A DNA stretch of 64,000 bases from NCBI RefSeq assembly GCF_030317105.1, contig NZ_JASZYG010000018.1, forward strand, positions 22,678-86,677, in the 5' to 3' direction. The stretch comes from Variovorax brevis (lineage in GTDB: Bacteria > Pseudomonadota > Gammaproteobacteria > Burkholderiales > Burkholderiaceae_C). The notes beneath the pieces are model-generated. The model was not told the origin of the DNA. It saw nothing but the letters and a program-made list of their open reading frames with translations, and made no database searches. Within the stretch, counting starts at the first letter, position 1. The number at the start of each line of letters is the position of its first letter. A program made the position numbers and the translations under genes. Shown in pieces: positions 57,146 through 64,000 of this stretch.

Positions 57146-57418
57146 CTATTCCGTCGGGGGAGCCTGCTCGACTTGCGGATTCTTGTCGGCGAGTTTCTTT
57201 TTCACCAGTTGCATAACCAGATCGTGCGTCATGCCCGCCGCAAGGTGCGCCGTGAACACGATCACGAAATATGTGAACGGCTCCATGCCTTGTGTCTTCC
57301 GGCGCGATGAGGTCTTTGCGCCCGAGATGTCCTGAATACTCAGCGACGGATCGATTTCGGCAAGGCGGGCTCGGATGTCCGCCTCGGTCATCGTATCCAC
57401 TCGGACTCGTACTTGCAT
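57146..57418 (-). CDS. Small membrane-associated protein upstream of the HExxH gene
   Basis: 90 residues. MQVRVRVDTMTEADIRARLA begins with a beta strand and a helix; the centre IDPSLSIQDISGAKTSSRRK is polar. TYFVIVFTAHLAAGMTHDLV forms one hydrophobic helix, followed by QLVKKKLADK and an acidic tail. The layout resembles the small effector-associated membrane proteins described in NTPase-centred conflict systems, but I cannot confirm membership. Confidence 0.55.
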   Translation of the reverse strand: MQVRVRVDTMTEADIRARLAEIDPSLSIQDISGAKTSSRRKTQGMEPFTYFVIVFTAHLAAGMTHDLVMQLVKKKLADKNPQVEQAPPTE

Positions 57419-57767
57419 GGTCTAGCCTCCAGTTGCCGACTGTTAGCACGTTCTTTGGCGCGTGCACCAGCCTTGATCAATCGCAAAAACGTCACCCGCT
57501 GCGCGCGCACTTTGCGAGGCGAGTCACCATAGCCGTTCGGCCCACCCGTTCTCATGCTTCGGGGAGCCCGGCAATGACTCCGGAGCCTCGCTCGCAATGC
57601 TGCGGCGGGGACCCCGCCTTGTCAAGCGGCGCCAGGAACACGTACCTCCGCCTCGTCAGAGGCGCAGGAAACTGGGCAGACCTACGTGGCCGTGGGCGCG
57701 CAGTGCGCCTTAGGGGAGTCAGCTCAGATGGCCCCGGCGGTGATCGTGAACTATCGCCCCTAGGAAT
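57419..57767. other. No gene seen
   Basis: About 350 bases between the small membrane gene and a broken gene tail; short frames only. Confidence 0.4.
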
Positions 57768-57936
57768 GCCGAACATGGCCAAGTTGCTTGAAGAGATTCA
57801 TCCGGGCGACATCCTGCTCGACGCGATGCCGGAAAGCTGCCCGAGGCCAGCGACAGGAAGTGGCCGTCAGCAAATTTGGCGAAGGTCAGCTTCTCGTGTC
57901 GCTGAAGGACCGTGTCGGGCCCATCAGCGACTGACA
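57768..57936 (+). pseudogene. Frameshifted gene tail carrying the right copy of a direct repeat
   Basis: From ATG 57768: MPNMAKLLEEIHPGDILLDA. The frame is then lost; a coherent end, EVAVSKFGEGQLLVSLKDRV and GPISD, lies in another frame to a stop at about 57936. The last 40 bases match the repeat at 53640-53710. Original function unknown. Confidence 0.4.
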
Positions 57937-58270
57937 TGACCCAACTCGATGCTGCCGGCCAGCAGCAGAAGAGGTACAACAAAAACAAGGGTTTGCGTTA
58001 AAGCTGCATCGACGCATCGACACGATTAGGGCTTGGGGATGGCCGGCGTACGGGTTCGAGTGGGTGCGTCGCTGACGTGTGGCGGGCTGGTCGCGGCCGC
58101 AAGCCCGTGCCGCCGCTTTGCGCAGGTTATCGTCGTCCACTTGGTCGAAGCCGCTGCCATCTTTGTAGAAGTGCTTGTTGTGGAGGATCTGCATCTGGTC
58201 GCCGTAGATTGAAGAACTCCCCCGGGGTCAAGGACCGGTCAGGAGTCGCAGGTCAAGAGCCGGACGTTTG
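57937..58270. other. Fragmentary phage-like coding sequence
   Basis: A minus-strand stretch (about 58030-58210) reads IYGDQMQILHNKHFYKDGSG, then FDQVDDDNLRKAAAR, which looks like part of a real protein but has no intact ends. It precedes the small gene cluster at 58271-58926. Confidence 0.35.
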
Positions 58271-58426
58271 CTACTCGACGACCCGCCTTCGCCGGCGCTG
58301 CGCGCGCACCTCGCTGTTCTTCACCCAACGATACACGCCTTGGCTCAGGATCAGGATACCGGCGGCAGCACGCAATGCCTTGTACGCGATATGCACGGCG
58401 CGGGCGATCAGGAATAAGAGGGTCAT
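58271..58426 (-). CDS. Small membrane protein (51 aa)
   Basis: MTLLFLIARAVHIAYKALRA..., one hydrophobic helix with a basic tail (RAQRRRRRVVE). ATG 58426 overlaps the upstream stop by 4 bases. It is too small for confident family assignment; holin-like or accessory roles are possible next to the spanin genes. Confidence 0.45.
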   Translation of the reverse strand: MTLLFLIARAVHIAYKALRAAAGILILSQGVYRWVKNSEVRAQRRRRRVVE

Positions 58427-58698
58427 TCGCTCTCCAGTTGTACGACGGTCTCATCCCAGGACCGGCTCGTGATGACAAGGACGTTGCCCTGCGACTTGTC
58501 AAACGGGTCAACGGGGAAGCGGGACACGATGCGCCCGCACTCGCGCATTCCCGTCCGGTTGGTTCGGACCTCTCGCGGGTACAGGTTGCCGTGATCATTG
58601 ATGGCGTGCCGCGCGATAAGGTCCAACGGCATTCGGCCCAGCGCCGCTTTGGCCGCGGCTGTGATGTGCAAGGAACCCAGCAGGAAGTTGGCGAACAC
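58423..58698 (-). CDS. Small hypothetical protein (91 aa)
   Basis: MFANFLLGSLHITAAAKAAL..., then ARHAINDHGNLYPREVRTNR, GRIVSRFPVDPF and VLVITSRSWDETVVQLE. The INDHGN...GRIVSR...VITE/S-W-ETVVQL order recalls a family of small mobile-element proteins of unknown function. It is coupled to the gene at 58426. Confidence 0.55.
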   Translation of the reverse strand: MFANFLLGSLHITAAAKAALGRMPLDLIARHAINDHGNLYPREVRTNRTGMRECGRIVSRFPVDPFDKSQGNVLVITSRSWDETVVQLESE

Positions 58699-58719
58699 AA
58701 ATGCTCCTTGGTTGCGGTC

Positions 58720-58926
58720 TCATTGCGGCTGCACTTGGGCCCTACCAACTGAAAACGAATAGGCTGTCAGTTGGTTGCCGTCCGCGGGAAGTGCCGCCAG
58801 CGAATGCCCGTTTGTGCGCACGTGCTGCAGCAGCCGCGCCATCACCGTATGGGACAGCAGCAGGGCGCAAGCGGCTGCCACGTTGGCGTCCTGGCGCACG
58901 TTGCGCAGGGTGCGCTTCTTGATCAT
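58720..58926 (-). CDS. Possible small protein, first of a three-gene cluster (68 aa)
   Basis: MIKKRTLRNVRQDANVAAAC... with SHTVMARLLQHVRTNGHSLA. Followed after 21 bases by the gene ending at 58423. Composition is plausible; no family recognised. Confidence 0.4.
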   Translation of the reverse strand: MIKKRTLRNVRQDANVAAACALLLSHTVMARLLQHVRTNGHSLAALPADGNQLTAYSFSVGRAQVQPQ

Positions 58927-59001
58927 GCGCAAGGCGAGGTCAGCACCACCGCGGCCGCGGTATCCGCGCGGCCGGCCGCACGCGCGGAGCGCACCCAATA
59001 A

Positions 59002-59328
59002 GTGCGCCGCACCGATTTACAACGGAAGGCACTCGATGAGGCTGCAACCCAAGTTCAAGTCGCGCAGCGTGATGCTGCTGGTGCTCGCGATTCTCATGAG
59101 CTCGTGCAGCAGCAAGCCGCCCGCTACGCCGCCGCCGCCCGTGCAGCCAGCGCGCGTGCCGCCGCTCTCGAATCAAGCGCGGCAGGGGTCGACCCCATTG
59201 GAGTGTTCGCCGAGCTGCTCGGCCGCGCTGACGCGCGAACGGGAAAGTTGGCTGAAATTGCTGACCGTGCCCGAGTAGCTGGTCTGCTTTGCGAGCGCAG
59301 TTATGACGCACTCATTTCGCCAGAATGA
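59002..59328 (+). CDS. Rz-like spanin (DUF2514), 5' truncated
   Basis: The frame from 59002 encodes QRDAAGARDSHELVQQQAAR and AELLGRADARTGKLAEIADR, VAGLLCERSYDALI: the coiled periplasmic part and conserved C-terminus of Rz/DUF2514 proteins. The N-terminal membrane helix is missing because a stop (TAA, about 58998) closes the frame upstream. As it stands it would be inactive. It contains the Rz1 gene in another frame, the standard nested spanin arrangement. Confidence 0.65.
   Translation: MRRTDLQRKALDEAATQVQVAQRDAAGARDSHELVQQQAARYAAAARAASARAAALESSAAGVDPIGVFAELLGRADARTGKLAEIADRARVAGLLCERSYDALISPE
59036..59278 (+). CDS. Rz1-like outer-membrane spanin lipoprotein, nested in Rz
   Basis: 80 residues from ATG 59036 (GGAAGG 8 bases upstream). 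The signal with lipobox LMSSC is followed by the short proline-rich stretch KPPATPPPPVQPARVPP that marks Rz1 proteins, and CSPSC could form a disulphide. It lies entirely inside the Rz-like frame. It should fuse inner and outer membranes at lysis together with Rz, but Rz is truncated. Confidence 0.7.
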   Translation: MRLQPKFKSRSVMLLVLAILMSSCSSKPPATPPPPVQPARVPPLSNQARQGSTPLECSPSCSAALTRERESWLKLLTVPE

Positions 59329-59569
59329 CCGGCAAATCGAGAGACGAAAAGCAGCGCGTAGAAACGTAGCCGTGAGGTGCTACTGGAAAGGTCTGGTCAT
59401 ACATTGGCGAAGCACTAAGCCAGTGCTGAGATCAGACATATGGAATTACGATCGCCTGCAACTTCCCATCTGAGCGGAAGCGAATCGTGATCTCTAGCAG
59501 CAAGGGCAACCAGTCGTCGCCGATGAGCTTGTCGCAGGTGCCTACCTTCATTGACGAGTTAAGGGGAGC

Positions 59570-59618
59570 CGCGTCTACAGCTTGGGAAGCTGCCGTTCTA
59601 CCATTGAACTGCACCTGC
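59570..59618 (-). tRNA. tRNA-Gly(CCC) 5' half only
   Basis: On the minus strand: acceptor-like GCAGGTG, D arm CAGTTCAATGGTAGAAC, anticodon stem-loop GGCAGC-TTCCCAA-GCTGT (anticodon CCC), then variable loop. The T arm and 3' acceptor strand are absent; unrelated sequence (CTCCCCTTAACTC) follows. A broken tRNA at an island edge is typical of repeated integration and deletion. Confidence 0.7.
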
Positions 59619-59679
59619 AGACCGTGCGGACTCTACTGTGGAGCGAGCGCTGAGCAGATCGTACGTCCCGGCTGTGGGG

Positions 59680-59749
59680 GGCACGATGTTCGATCGCTCG
59701 CGAGCACCGCGACCCTGACCCGGTTGCCTTGGCGCGCTTCATTTTCTCG
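59680..59749 (-). repeat. 70-bp inverted repeat, left copy
   Basis: Reverse complement of 61225-61294 with three mismatches. It begins GGCACGATGTTCGATCGCTC and ends with TTTTCTCG on the plus strand. It lies 12 bases beyond the ATPase stop, so the two copies bracket that gene exactly. Confidence 0.85.
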
Positions 59750-59761
59750 GTCCGCGCCAAT

Positions 59762-61114
59762 CTACCGTCGACGCCCCGTATGAACACCGCGAGGAACGCT
59801 AGGTCCGAAATTCCCCGTCCGGGTTGACACACGCCGCAGCTCCTTTTGTGCTGGCGTTTCTCCGATTAATTCGATCCCATGGGCTTCAGCCTGCATGCGG
59901 ACGTAACCGCGTAGGACGGGTTCGTGGTATGAATACCATCCCCTTCGGTTGAACCTTGAGGGCACCAAGACTTCACCGCAAGACTTGCCTTTAAGTTTGT
60001 GGATGATCGCCCTAAAGCCCGCAGAATCCAATGTTCTGATCCCAAATGGATCACGCTGCTTCATCACATACTGATACGACGTGAAAATATCGTCCAGAGT
60101 GCGATCCAGGTAGTCCGAATCCGCCGTCGCCCAAAAGACTTCCTCAAAATCATCACTTCGGTGATGAACGGCCAGTTCATACGGTCGGCGGAGCTCAGCA
60201 TTGATGCTCTCGATCGCGTCCTGAAGGGCTCCGACATAGTGCTCGCGCTCAATCGTGGTAATGATCTCTGGGGCCTCGTAGATGCGCCATAAGAGCTTTT
60301 CAGTCAACAGATGAACGTAGTACGGATAGCCGTCACTCACCGCCGCGATGCGGACGCATACCTGATCGTCCAGTTCGACCCCGAAGGCGTTTGCCGCCTT
60401 CCTGGCAATATCCCACCTCGCGTCCCAACTGAGCTTCGGCAGTTCAATGGTTTCAAACTGACGGATCGCCGAAGGGTGCCCGACAAGCAATTTCTCCAGT
60501 GTCTTGCCGACGCCGGTAAAGAAGAAAGTGATGCCGATCTTCTTATCACCGACGTACTTCACGAGATCAGAGAAAGCAACCTTGTCGGCATCGTTGGAGA
60601 GGCGGTCAAATTCATCTAGGACGACTATAGGTCGCTCTGAGTGGATCGCCGCCACTTCACGCAGAACTTCTCCCGCATCCGCGAGCGTATGGATTTCCGT
60701 GTGCAGGTCATGCAACGACGTTTCGGAAGATGCGCCGACCTTGAGGAAGCGATATTCGATGCCGATGTTCTTCGTTACTTTCGTCTTACGTAAACGGCTG
60801 GCATTGAGGGCCTGATATCCGATGTTGGCAACGATGCTCTTGTACGTCGCATCGGGCGAGCACGACACGTCGATGTAAGTCGCGTCCGAACTCTGACATT
60901 GGTTCGCAGCAGCCGCAGCCAGCGAGGACTTGCCAACCCCACGATCACCATAGATGAATACATGGCGGCCGTCTGCGAATAGCGCCTTTTCAATCCGGGC
61001 CAGTTCCTTTGTACGCCCTTGCAACTGCTCGACGCTCTGTATGGGTCTAGCTGGCGAAACCAACTGGTTTAATTTCACCCCAAAGTCATTCCGTTCAATC
61101 TCTGTTGGAATCAT
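59762..61114 (-). CDS. ORC1/Cdc6-like AAA+ ATPase with C-terminal winged-helix-like region
   Basis: 450 residues. YGDRGVGKSSLAAAAA is Walker A (residues 55-70) and PIVVLDEFDRLSND is Walker B (163-175); ITFFFTGVGKT fills sensor I. ARWDIARKAANAFGVELDD and the following helices are the lid. The C-terminal ~120 residues have a winged-helix-like pattern (QYVMKQRDPFGIRTLDSAGF, ...CGEVLVPSRFNRRGWYSYHE). Such single ATPases occur in many defence loci as sensors or regulators of a partner. It lies between 70-bp inverted repeats and is divergent from the phosphoesterase-STAND gene. Confidence 0.85.
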   Translation of the reverse strand: MIPTEIERNDFGVKLNQLVSPARPIQSVEQLQGRTKELARIEKALFADGRHVFIYGDRGVGKSSLAAAAANQCQSSDATYIDVSCSPDATYKSIVANIGYQALNASRLRKTKVTKNIGIEYRFLKVGASSETSLHDLHTEIHTLADAGEVLREVAAIHSERPIVVLDEFDRLSNDADKVAFSDLVKYVGDKKIGITFFFTGVGKTLEKLLVGHPSAIRQFETIELPKLSWDARWDIARKAANAFGVELDDQVCVRIAAVSDGYPYYVHLLTEKLLWRIYEAPEIITTIEREHYVGALQDAIESINAELRRPYELAVHHRSDDFEEVFWATADSDYLDRTLDDIFTSYQYVMKQRDPFGIRTLDSAGFRAIIHKLKGKSCGEVLVPSRFNRRGWYSYHEPVLRGYVRMQAEAHGIELIGETPAQKELRRVSTRTGNFGPSVPRGVHTGRRR

Positions 61115-61224
61115 CTTGTCTTTCTGGATGGCGTTTCATCAATGTAGCAGGAGGAACGGTCAAACTAGGGACTTCGCGGTGAGCGACGACGACATCCGGA
61201 TCCTCAAGCGCATCCGGAGGGCCT

Positions 61225-61294
61225 CGAGAAAATGAAGCGCGCCGAAGCAACCGGATCAGGGTCGCGGTGCTCGCGAGCGATCGAACATCGTGCC
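61225..61294 (+). repeat. 70-bp inverted repeat, right copy
   Basis: Begins CGAGAAAATGAAGCGCGCC and ends GAACATCGTGCC; matches 59680-59749 in inverted orientation with three mismatches. The pair could be ends of a small mobile unit carrying the ATPase or the product of a local inversion event. Confidence 0.85.
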
Positions 61295-61628
61295 GCCGGC
61301 GGCATTCGGCATATAGCAGACCTCAGCAAAGACCCGTCGGACGACGATGACAGAAGTCGCCAGCGGCTGTGCCGGTGGCGCGCTCGCGCCGCGACAAATC
61401 CCGGCTACGCCCAGCCTGGTCGACCAAAGTACGGGCCGAGCAGCGCTGGTATCCGGCGCCTGAAGCACATTGCATCTTGAACTGGTCGAACGCTTCCACC
61501 AGTCCGATTAAAGAACGATGGCACTGATGGATGAGCGGAAAATGCGCTTTTCGAGTGAGCGGACCCGATATTCGCCAAACATGGAGCGAATCGCGATCTC
61601 GGATCAGCGCCCGGAAATGAGGCACCAG
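61295..61628. other. Control region between the ATPase cassette and the STAND gene
   Basis: About 330 bases with short frames only. The promoter for the gene starting at 61629 should lie here; no operator motif stands out. Confidence 0.4.
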
Positions 61629-64000
61629 ATGAATCTGTGTTGGTTGCACGTCTCAGACTTCCACTTTCGCAGCGGCGACACGTACGACAGCGATGTCGTT
61701 TTGCGTGCGTTGATCAAGTCCGTACGCGATTTTCGCAACGCCGGCCGGCGCTGCGACCTGATATTCGCGACCGGCGACATCGCGCAGTCGGGCAAGCCGG
61801 CGGAGTACGCGCAGGCAACCCGCTTCTTCGACGCGTTGCTTGATGCGGCAGGACTCGACCGGGGTTGTTTGTTCGTCGTTCCGGGCAACCACGACGTCGA
61901 TCGCGGGCAAGGCATCGGACTGGCGCGGACGCTCGCCTCGCGTGAGGATTCCGACGCCTACTTCGCCCCGGAGGTCCCCAAGCCTCACTTGAGCCAGAAG
62001 CTTCGCGCTTTCAGCCAGTGGTATGGGCAGTATTTTGCCGGCATTCGGCGCTTTCCCGAAACATCGAGCTGCGGGCCAGTGGCACTCGTGCAAGTGCACA
62101 ATCGTCCCATAGCGGTGTTGTGCCTCAACAGCGCACTGTTTTGCCAGGATGACAACGACCACGCTAAGTTGGTTCTGGGCCGCCGATGCCTCGATGATGC
62201 TCTCAGAGAGCTGCAAGCACATACGGCCGACTTCAAGCTCGCTCTGGTCCACCATCCGCTCGACTGGTTCAGCGACATTGAGCGGTCGAATATCAAGGCA
62301 AGCCTGCAAAGCGAGGTCGACGCAGTGTTGCGAGGTCATCTGCACGACACCGACGTAGACATCGTCGCTTCGCTCTCCGGCACGACGATGCATCTCGCCG
62401 CCGGCGCCGCATATCAGACGCGCAAGTGGCCCAATCGGGCGCTATACGTAACGCTCGAGGACGGTGGATCGCTGCGCGTATTTCCAATCCGCTATGAGGA
62501 CAGCCCAACGGAACACTGGACTGTCGATCCGAGCGTGTTTCCGCATGACCGTGGATATGAGCGGCGATTGCCAAGCCCCAGGGCTTTTCCGGCATCTCCG
62601 GTTGCGTCTACGTCACAGCCCGAGCGGCAAGAGCCAACGCGTTTCCTTAGCAACATCGAGGCACGCGGCGACCTTCCATTTCTTGGCCGCGACGACCTCT
62701 TGGACGCCGTTGCGTATGAACTGACGAGCGCAAACGCCGACCGAGTCGTCGTTCTGCACGGACCGCCTGGCGTGGGCAAGAGCGAGCTCGCGCGCGAGTA
62801 CGCGCGACGTAGCCGCGACCGGTATCCGGGAGGCCGCTTTTTCATCAACGCTGGCGCGGAGCTGGTCGACCTGGCGCGCATCGGCGCCAACATCCTCGGC
62901 TTGAACTTTCCACCCGGTCTGCCCCTTGCTGATCGGTGCGACCGAACGTTGCTGTCAATGCACAACGCCGCGACGCTACTGATCTATGACAACCCGTCGT
63001 CCAAGCGAGCCATCGAGCAATGGCTGCCTCGCAGCGGTATGCCGTGCCATGTGCTGGTGACGACCAACAACGATCGCTGGTGTACGGAGTGGCCGAGTTT
63101 GCTGGTGCCTCCGCTGTCACCCGCGAGTTCGCTCGAACTTGTAGAGAAAGTGGCTGGAGCGGTGGTAGCCGAGCGTTTCGGGCGGGATCTCGCTGCGCTG
63201 GCTGGTGGGCTGCCGGTGCAGATCGTGCCGGCGTCGCGAGTGCTGGCGTACGAGGAACGTCGTGGGCGACTGGACGTCGCCACGCTGAACGTGACGCCGG
63301 AGGCGAGCGGCAGCTTTGATCTCGTTCTCCAAGCGCTCGATGCGCCGGTCCGGCTCCTGCTGTACGCGGCAGCGTTCCTCGCGCAGCAACGCATCGTCCG
63401 CGAAGAGCTGTTCCGCCATCTGGAACCGGTGTACGCCGGCGGTCGACCCGAATTCGACCGGCAGCTCGACGTGTGCCTCGATCTGCACCTGCTGGACGGT
63501 GGCGCCGAAATGCGCATGCACCAGCTCTTCTGTTCTTTCTTAGCGCAGCGATCCACGCAGGATCAGGCGGTGGCTGCCAGCTTGCGGGTGGTTCGGCAAC
63601 GGCAGAGGGAGCGCCTACTAAGCTTGGCGCGGCAGCTTGATGTCACGCCGACGGACGCGGAGCGGGGCGCTCTGATCCTGAGTTATAGGCTGGCTCCGGC
63701 AGACTGGGACGGCGAACTTCGCATGACGGCGGATGAACAGCATATGGTGGGAAGTGGTCTCATCGCGATAGGGAAGTTCAATGAGGCGCGGCCTTGGTAC
63801 CAGCGCGCGGTCAAGGAAAAGGAACAGGGCGACGTGCATGGCCGCGTCGATCACGAAAGCCTGGGCAGTAGCCTGCATCAAGTCGGCGACTGCCTGTCGA
63901 GCGTCGGCAAGTTCGACGAGGCGCGGCCTTTGTATGAGCGCGCGGTCAAGGAAAAGGAACAGGGCGACGTGCATGGCCGCGTCGATCACGAAAGCCTGGG
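61629..64000 (+). CDS. STAND NTPase with N-terminal calcineurin-like phosphoesterase and TPR repeats (3' end outside window)
   Basis: 790 codons to the window edge with no stop. I chose ATG 61629 for its GAGG 6 bases upstream; ATG 61617 and 61581 are in frame. Residues 1-245 are a metallophosphoesterase with all expected motifs: HVSDFH (D10, H12), TGD (50), PGNHD (85-89), VHHP (208-209), RGHLHD (236-239). Residues ~375-530 are an NB-ARC-type NTPase: HGPPGVGKSEL (Walker A), LLIYDNP (Walker B), LVTTNND and GGLPVQI (GLPL-like motif). A helical linker leads to TPR repeats from ~700. The NTPase should oligomerise on sensing a ligand and switch on the phosphoesterase, which could cut nucleotides or nucleic acid. 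This role is inferred from architecture. Confidence 0.85.
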   Translation, partial: MNLCWLHVSDFHFRSGDTYDSDVVLRALIKSVRDFRNAGRRCDLIFATGDIAQSGKPAEYAQATRFFDALLDAAGLDRGCLFVVPGNHDVDRGQGIGLARTLASREDSDAYFAPEVPKPHLSQKLRAFSQWYGQYFAGIRRFPETSSCGPVALVQVHNRPIAVLCLNSALFCQDDNDHAKLVLGRRCLDDALRELQAHTADFKLALVHHPLDWFSDIERSNIKASLQSEVDAVLRGHLHDTDVDIVASLSGTTMHLAAGAAYQTRKWPNRALYVTLEDGGSLRVFPIRYEDSPTEHWTVDPSVFPHDRGYERRLPSPRAFPASPVASTSQPERQEPTRFLSNIEARGDLPFLGRDDLLDAVAYELTSANADRVVVLHGPPGVGKSELAREYARRSRDRYPGGRFFINAGAELVDLARIGANILGLNFPPGLPLADRCDRTLLSMHNAATLLIYDNPSSKRAIEQWLPRSGMPCHVLVTTNNDRWCTEWPSLLVPPLSPASSLELVEKVAGAVVAERFGRDLAALAGGLPVQIVPASRVLAYEERRGRLDVATLNVTPEASGSFDLVLQALDAPVRLLLYAAAFLAQQRIVREELFRHLEPVYAGGRPEFDRQLDVCLDLHLLDGGAEMRMHQLFCSFLAQRSTQDQAVAASLRVVRQRQRERLLSLARQLDVTPTDAERGALILSYRLAPADWDGELRMTADEQHMVGSGLIAIGKFNEARPWYQRAVKEKEQGDVHGRVDHESLGSSLHQVGDCLSSVGKFDEARPLYERAVKEKEQGDVHGRVDHESL
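63783..64000 (+). repeat. Nearly identical 135-bp (45-residue) TPR repeats, running off the window
   Basis: 63783-63865 and 63918-64000 differ at about three positions over 83 bases; each unit encodes EARPxYxRAVKEKEQGDVHG, then RVDHESLGSSLHQVGDCLSS, and KFD. A more diverged unit precedes them. Recent amplification at DNA level, rather than ancient protein repeats, explains the identity. Confidence 0.9.

Noticed and set aside
59640..59832. The short coding frame inside the left 70-bp repeat (MKRAKATGSG...) and its twin at 61232
   Set aside because: It merely follows the inverted repeat in both places; no coherent protein continues beyond it.

Overview
This is a high-GC window from a beta-proteobacterium of the order Burkholderiales, probably near Bordetella/Achromobacter or a comamonad. 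That placement is inferred from family-level features: two periplasmic Bug/TctC solute-binding proteins, a Gram-negative porin, a DUF4148 protein, a very large PATR/AIDA-type autotransporter and c-type cytochromes. The window is a mosaic: a cytochrome pair, a truncated prophage, a decayed junction, a catabolic operon and a second, defence-like mobile region that runs off the right edge.

1-1.6 kb: two overlapping-operon c-type cytochrome genes on the minus strand and a terminator. 1.6-29.6 kb: a prophage-like element. At its left edge lies only the 3' half of tRNA-Pro(TGG), next to IS5/IS66 remnants and a tyrosine integrase with a DUF4224 partner. The early block is on the minus strand (3.2-28.7 kb) and packed with small genes that overlap by 4 bases (ATGA or GTGA). 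It has a replication/recombination kit: SNF2-like helicase, PD-(D/E)XK nuclease with a cysteine cluster, MoxR AAA ATPase plus zincin/VWA protein, HNH nuclease and a primase-helicase. It then switches to the plus strand at a small terminase subunit (28.96 kb). Late genes are cut off after about 29.62 kb: no large terminase, capsid or tail gene is visible. An AT-richer cargo at 18.6-22.4 kb interrupts the block and encodes a coiled-coil membrane protein and a membrane-anchored collagen-like protein. Nearly every early transcription unit is preceded by copies of a TTAGATC/GAAGTTAGA motif, and one copy carries a consensus parS palindrome.

29.6-36.5 kb: a decayed junction with a helicase scrap, a zinc-ribbon membrane protein, a frameshifted ATP-dependent DNA ligase, a DUF3606 gene, a duplicated 180-bp segment, a TetR regulator divergent from a lipoprotein, and a stand-alone response-regulator receiver. 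36.5-41.7 kb: one 1735-residue autotransporter. 42.4 kb: a catalytic-domain-only tyrosine recombinase.

43.4-52.9 kb: a catabolic/uptake locus. A GntR regulator is divergent from porin, alpha/beta-hydrolase, RidA-like protein, Bug protein, NAD-dependent epimerase, a frameshifted SDR, a GlcD-like FAD oxidase and a second Bug protein. The substrate is unknown; the set fits import and stepwise oxidation/hydrolysis of a small organic acid or hydroxy-acid conjugate.

52.9-64 kb: a second mobile region. It holds a 3' scrap of the autotransporter, an HNH nuclease with two zinc-ribbon modules, a 784-residue HExxH protein with a small membrane partner, a nested Rz/Rz1 spanin remnant, the 5' half of tRNA-Gly(CCC), an ORC/Cdc6-like ATPase between two 70-bp inverted repeats and, divergent from it, an open reading frame with a calcineurin-like phosphoesterase, an NB-ARC/STAND NTPase and nearly identical 45-residue TPR repeats. 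The last gene is the strongest candidate for an interesting conflict or defence system. Several genes have single-base frameshifts (4.9, 8.1, 31.7-32.1 and 49.5 kb), which may be decay or sequence errors.
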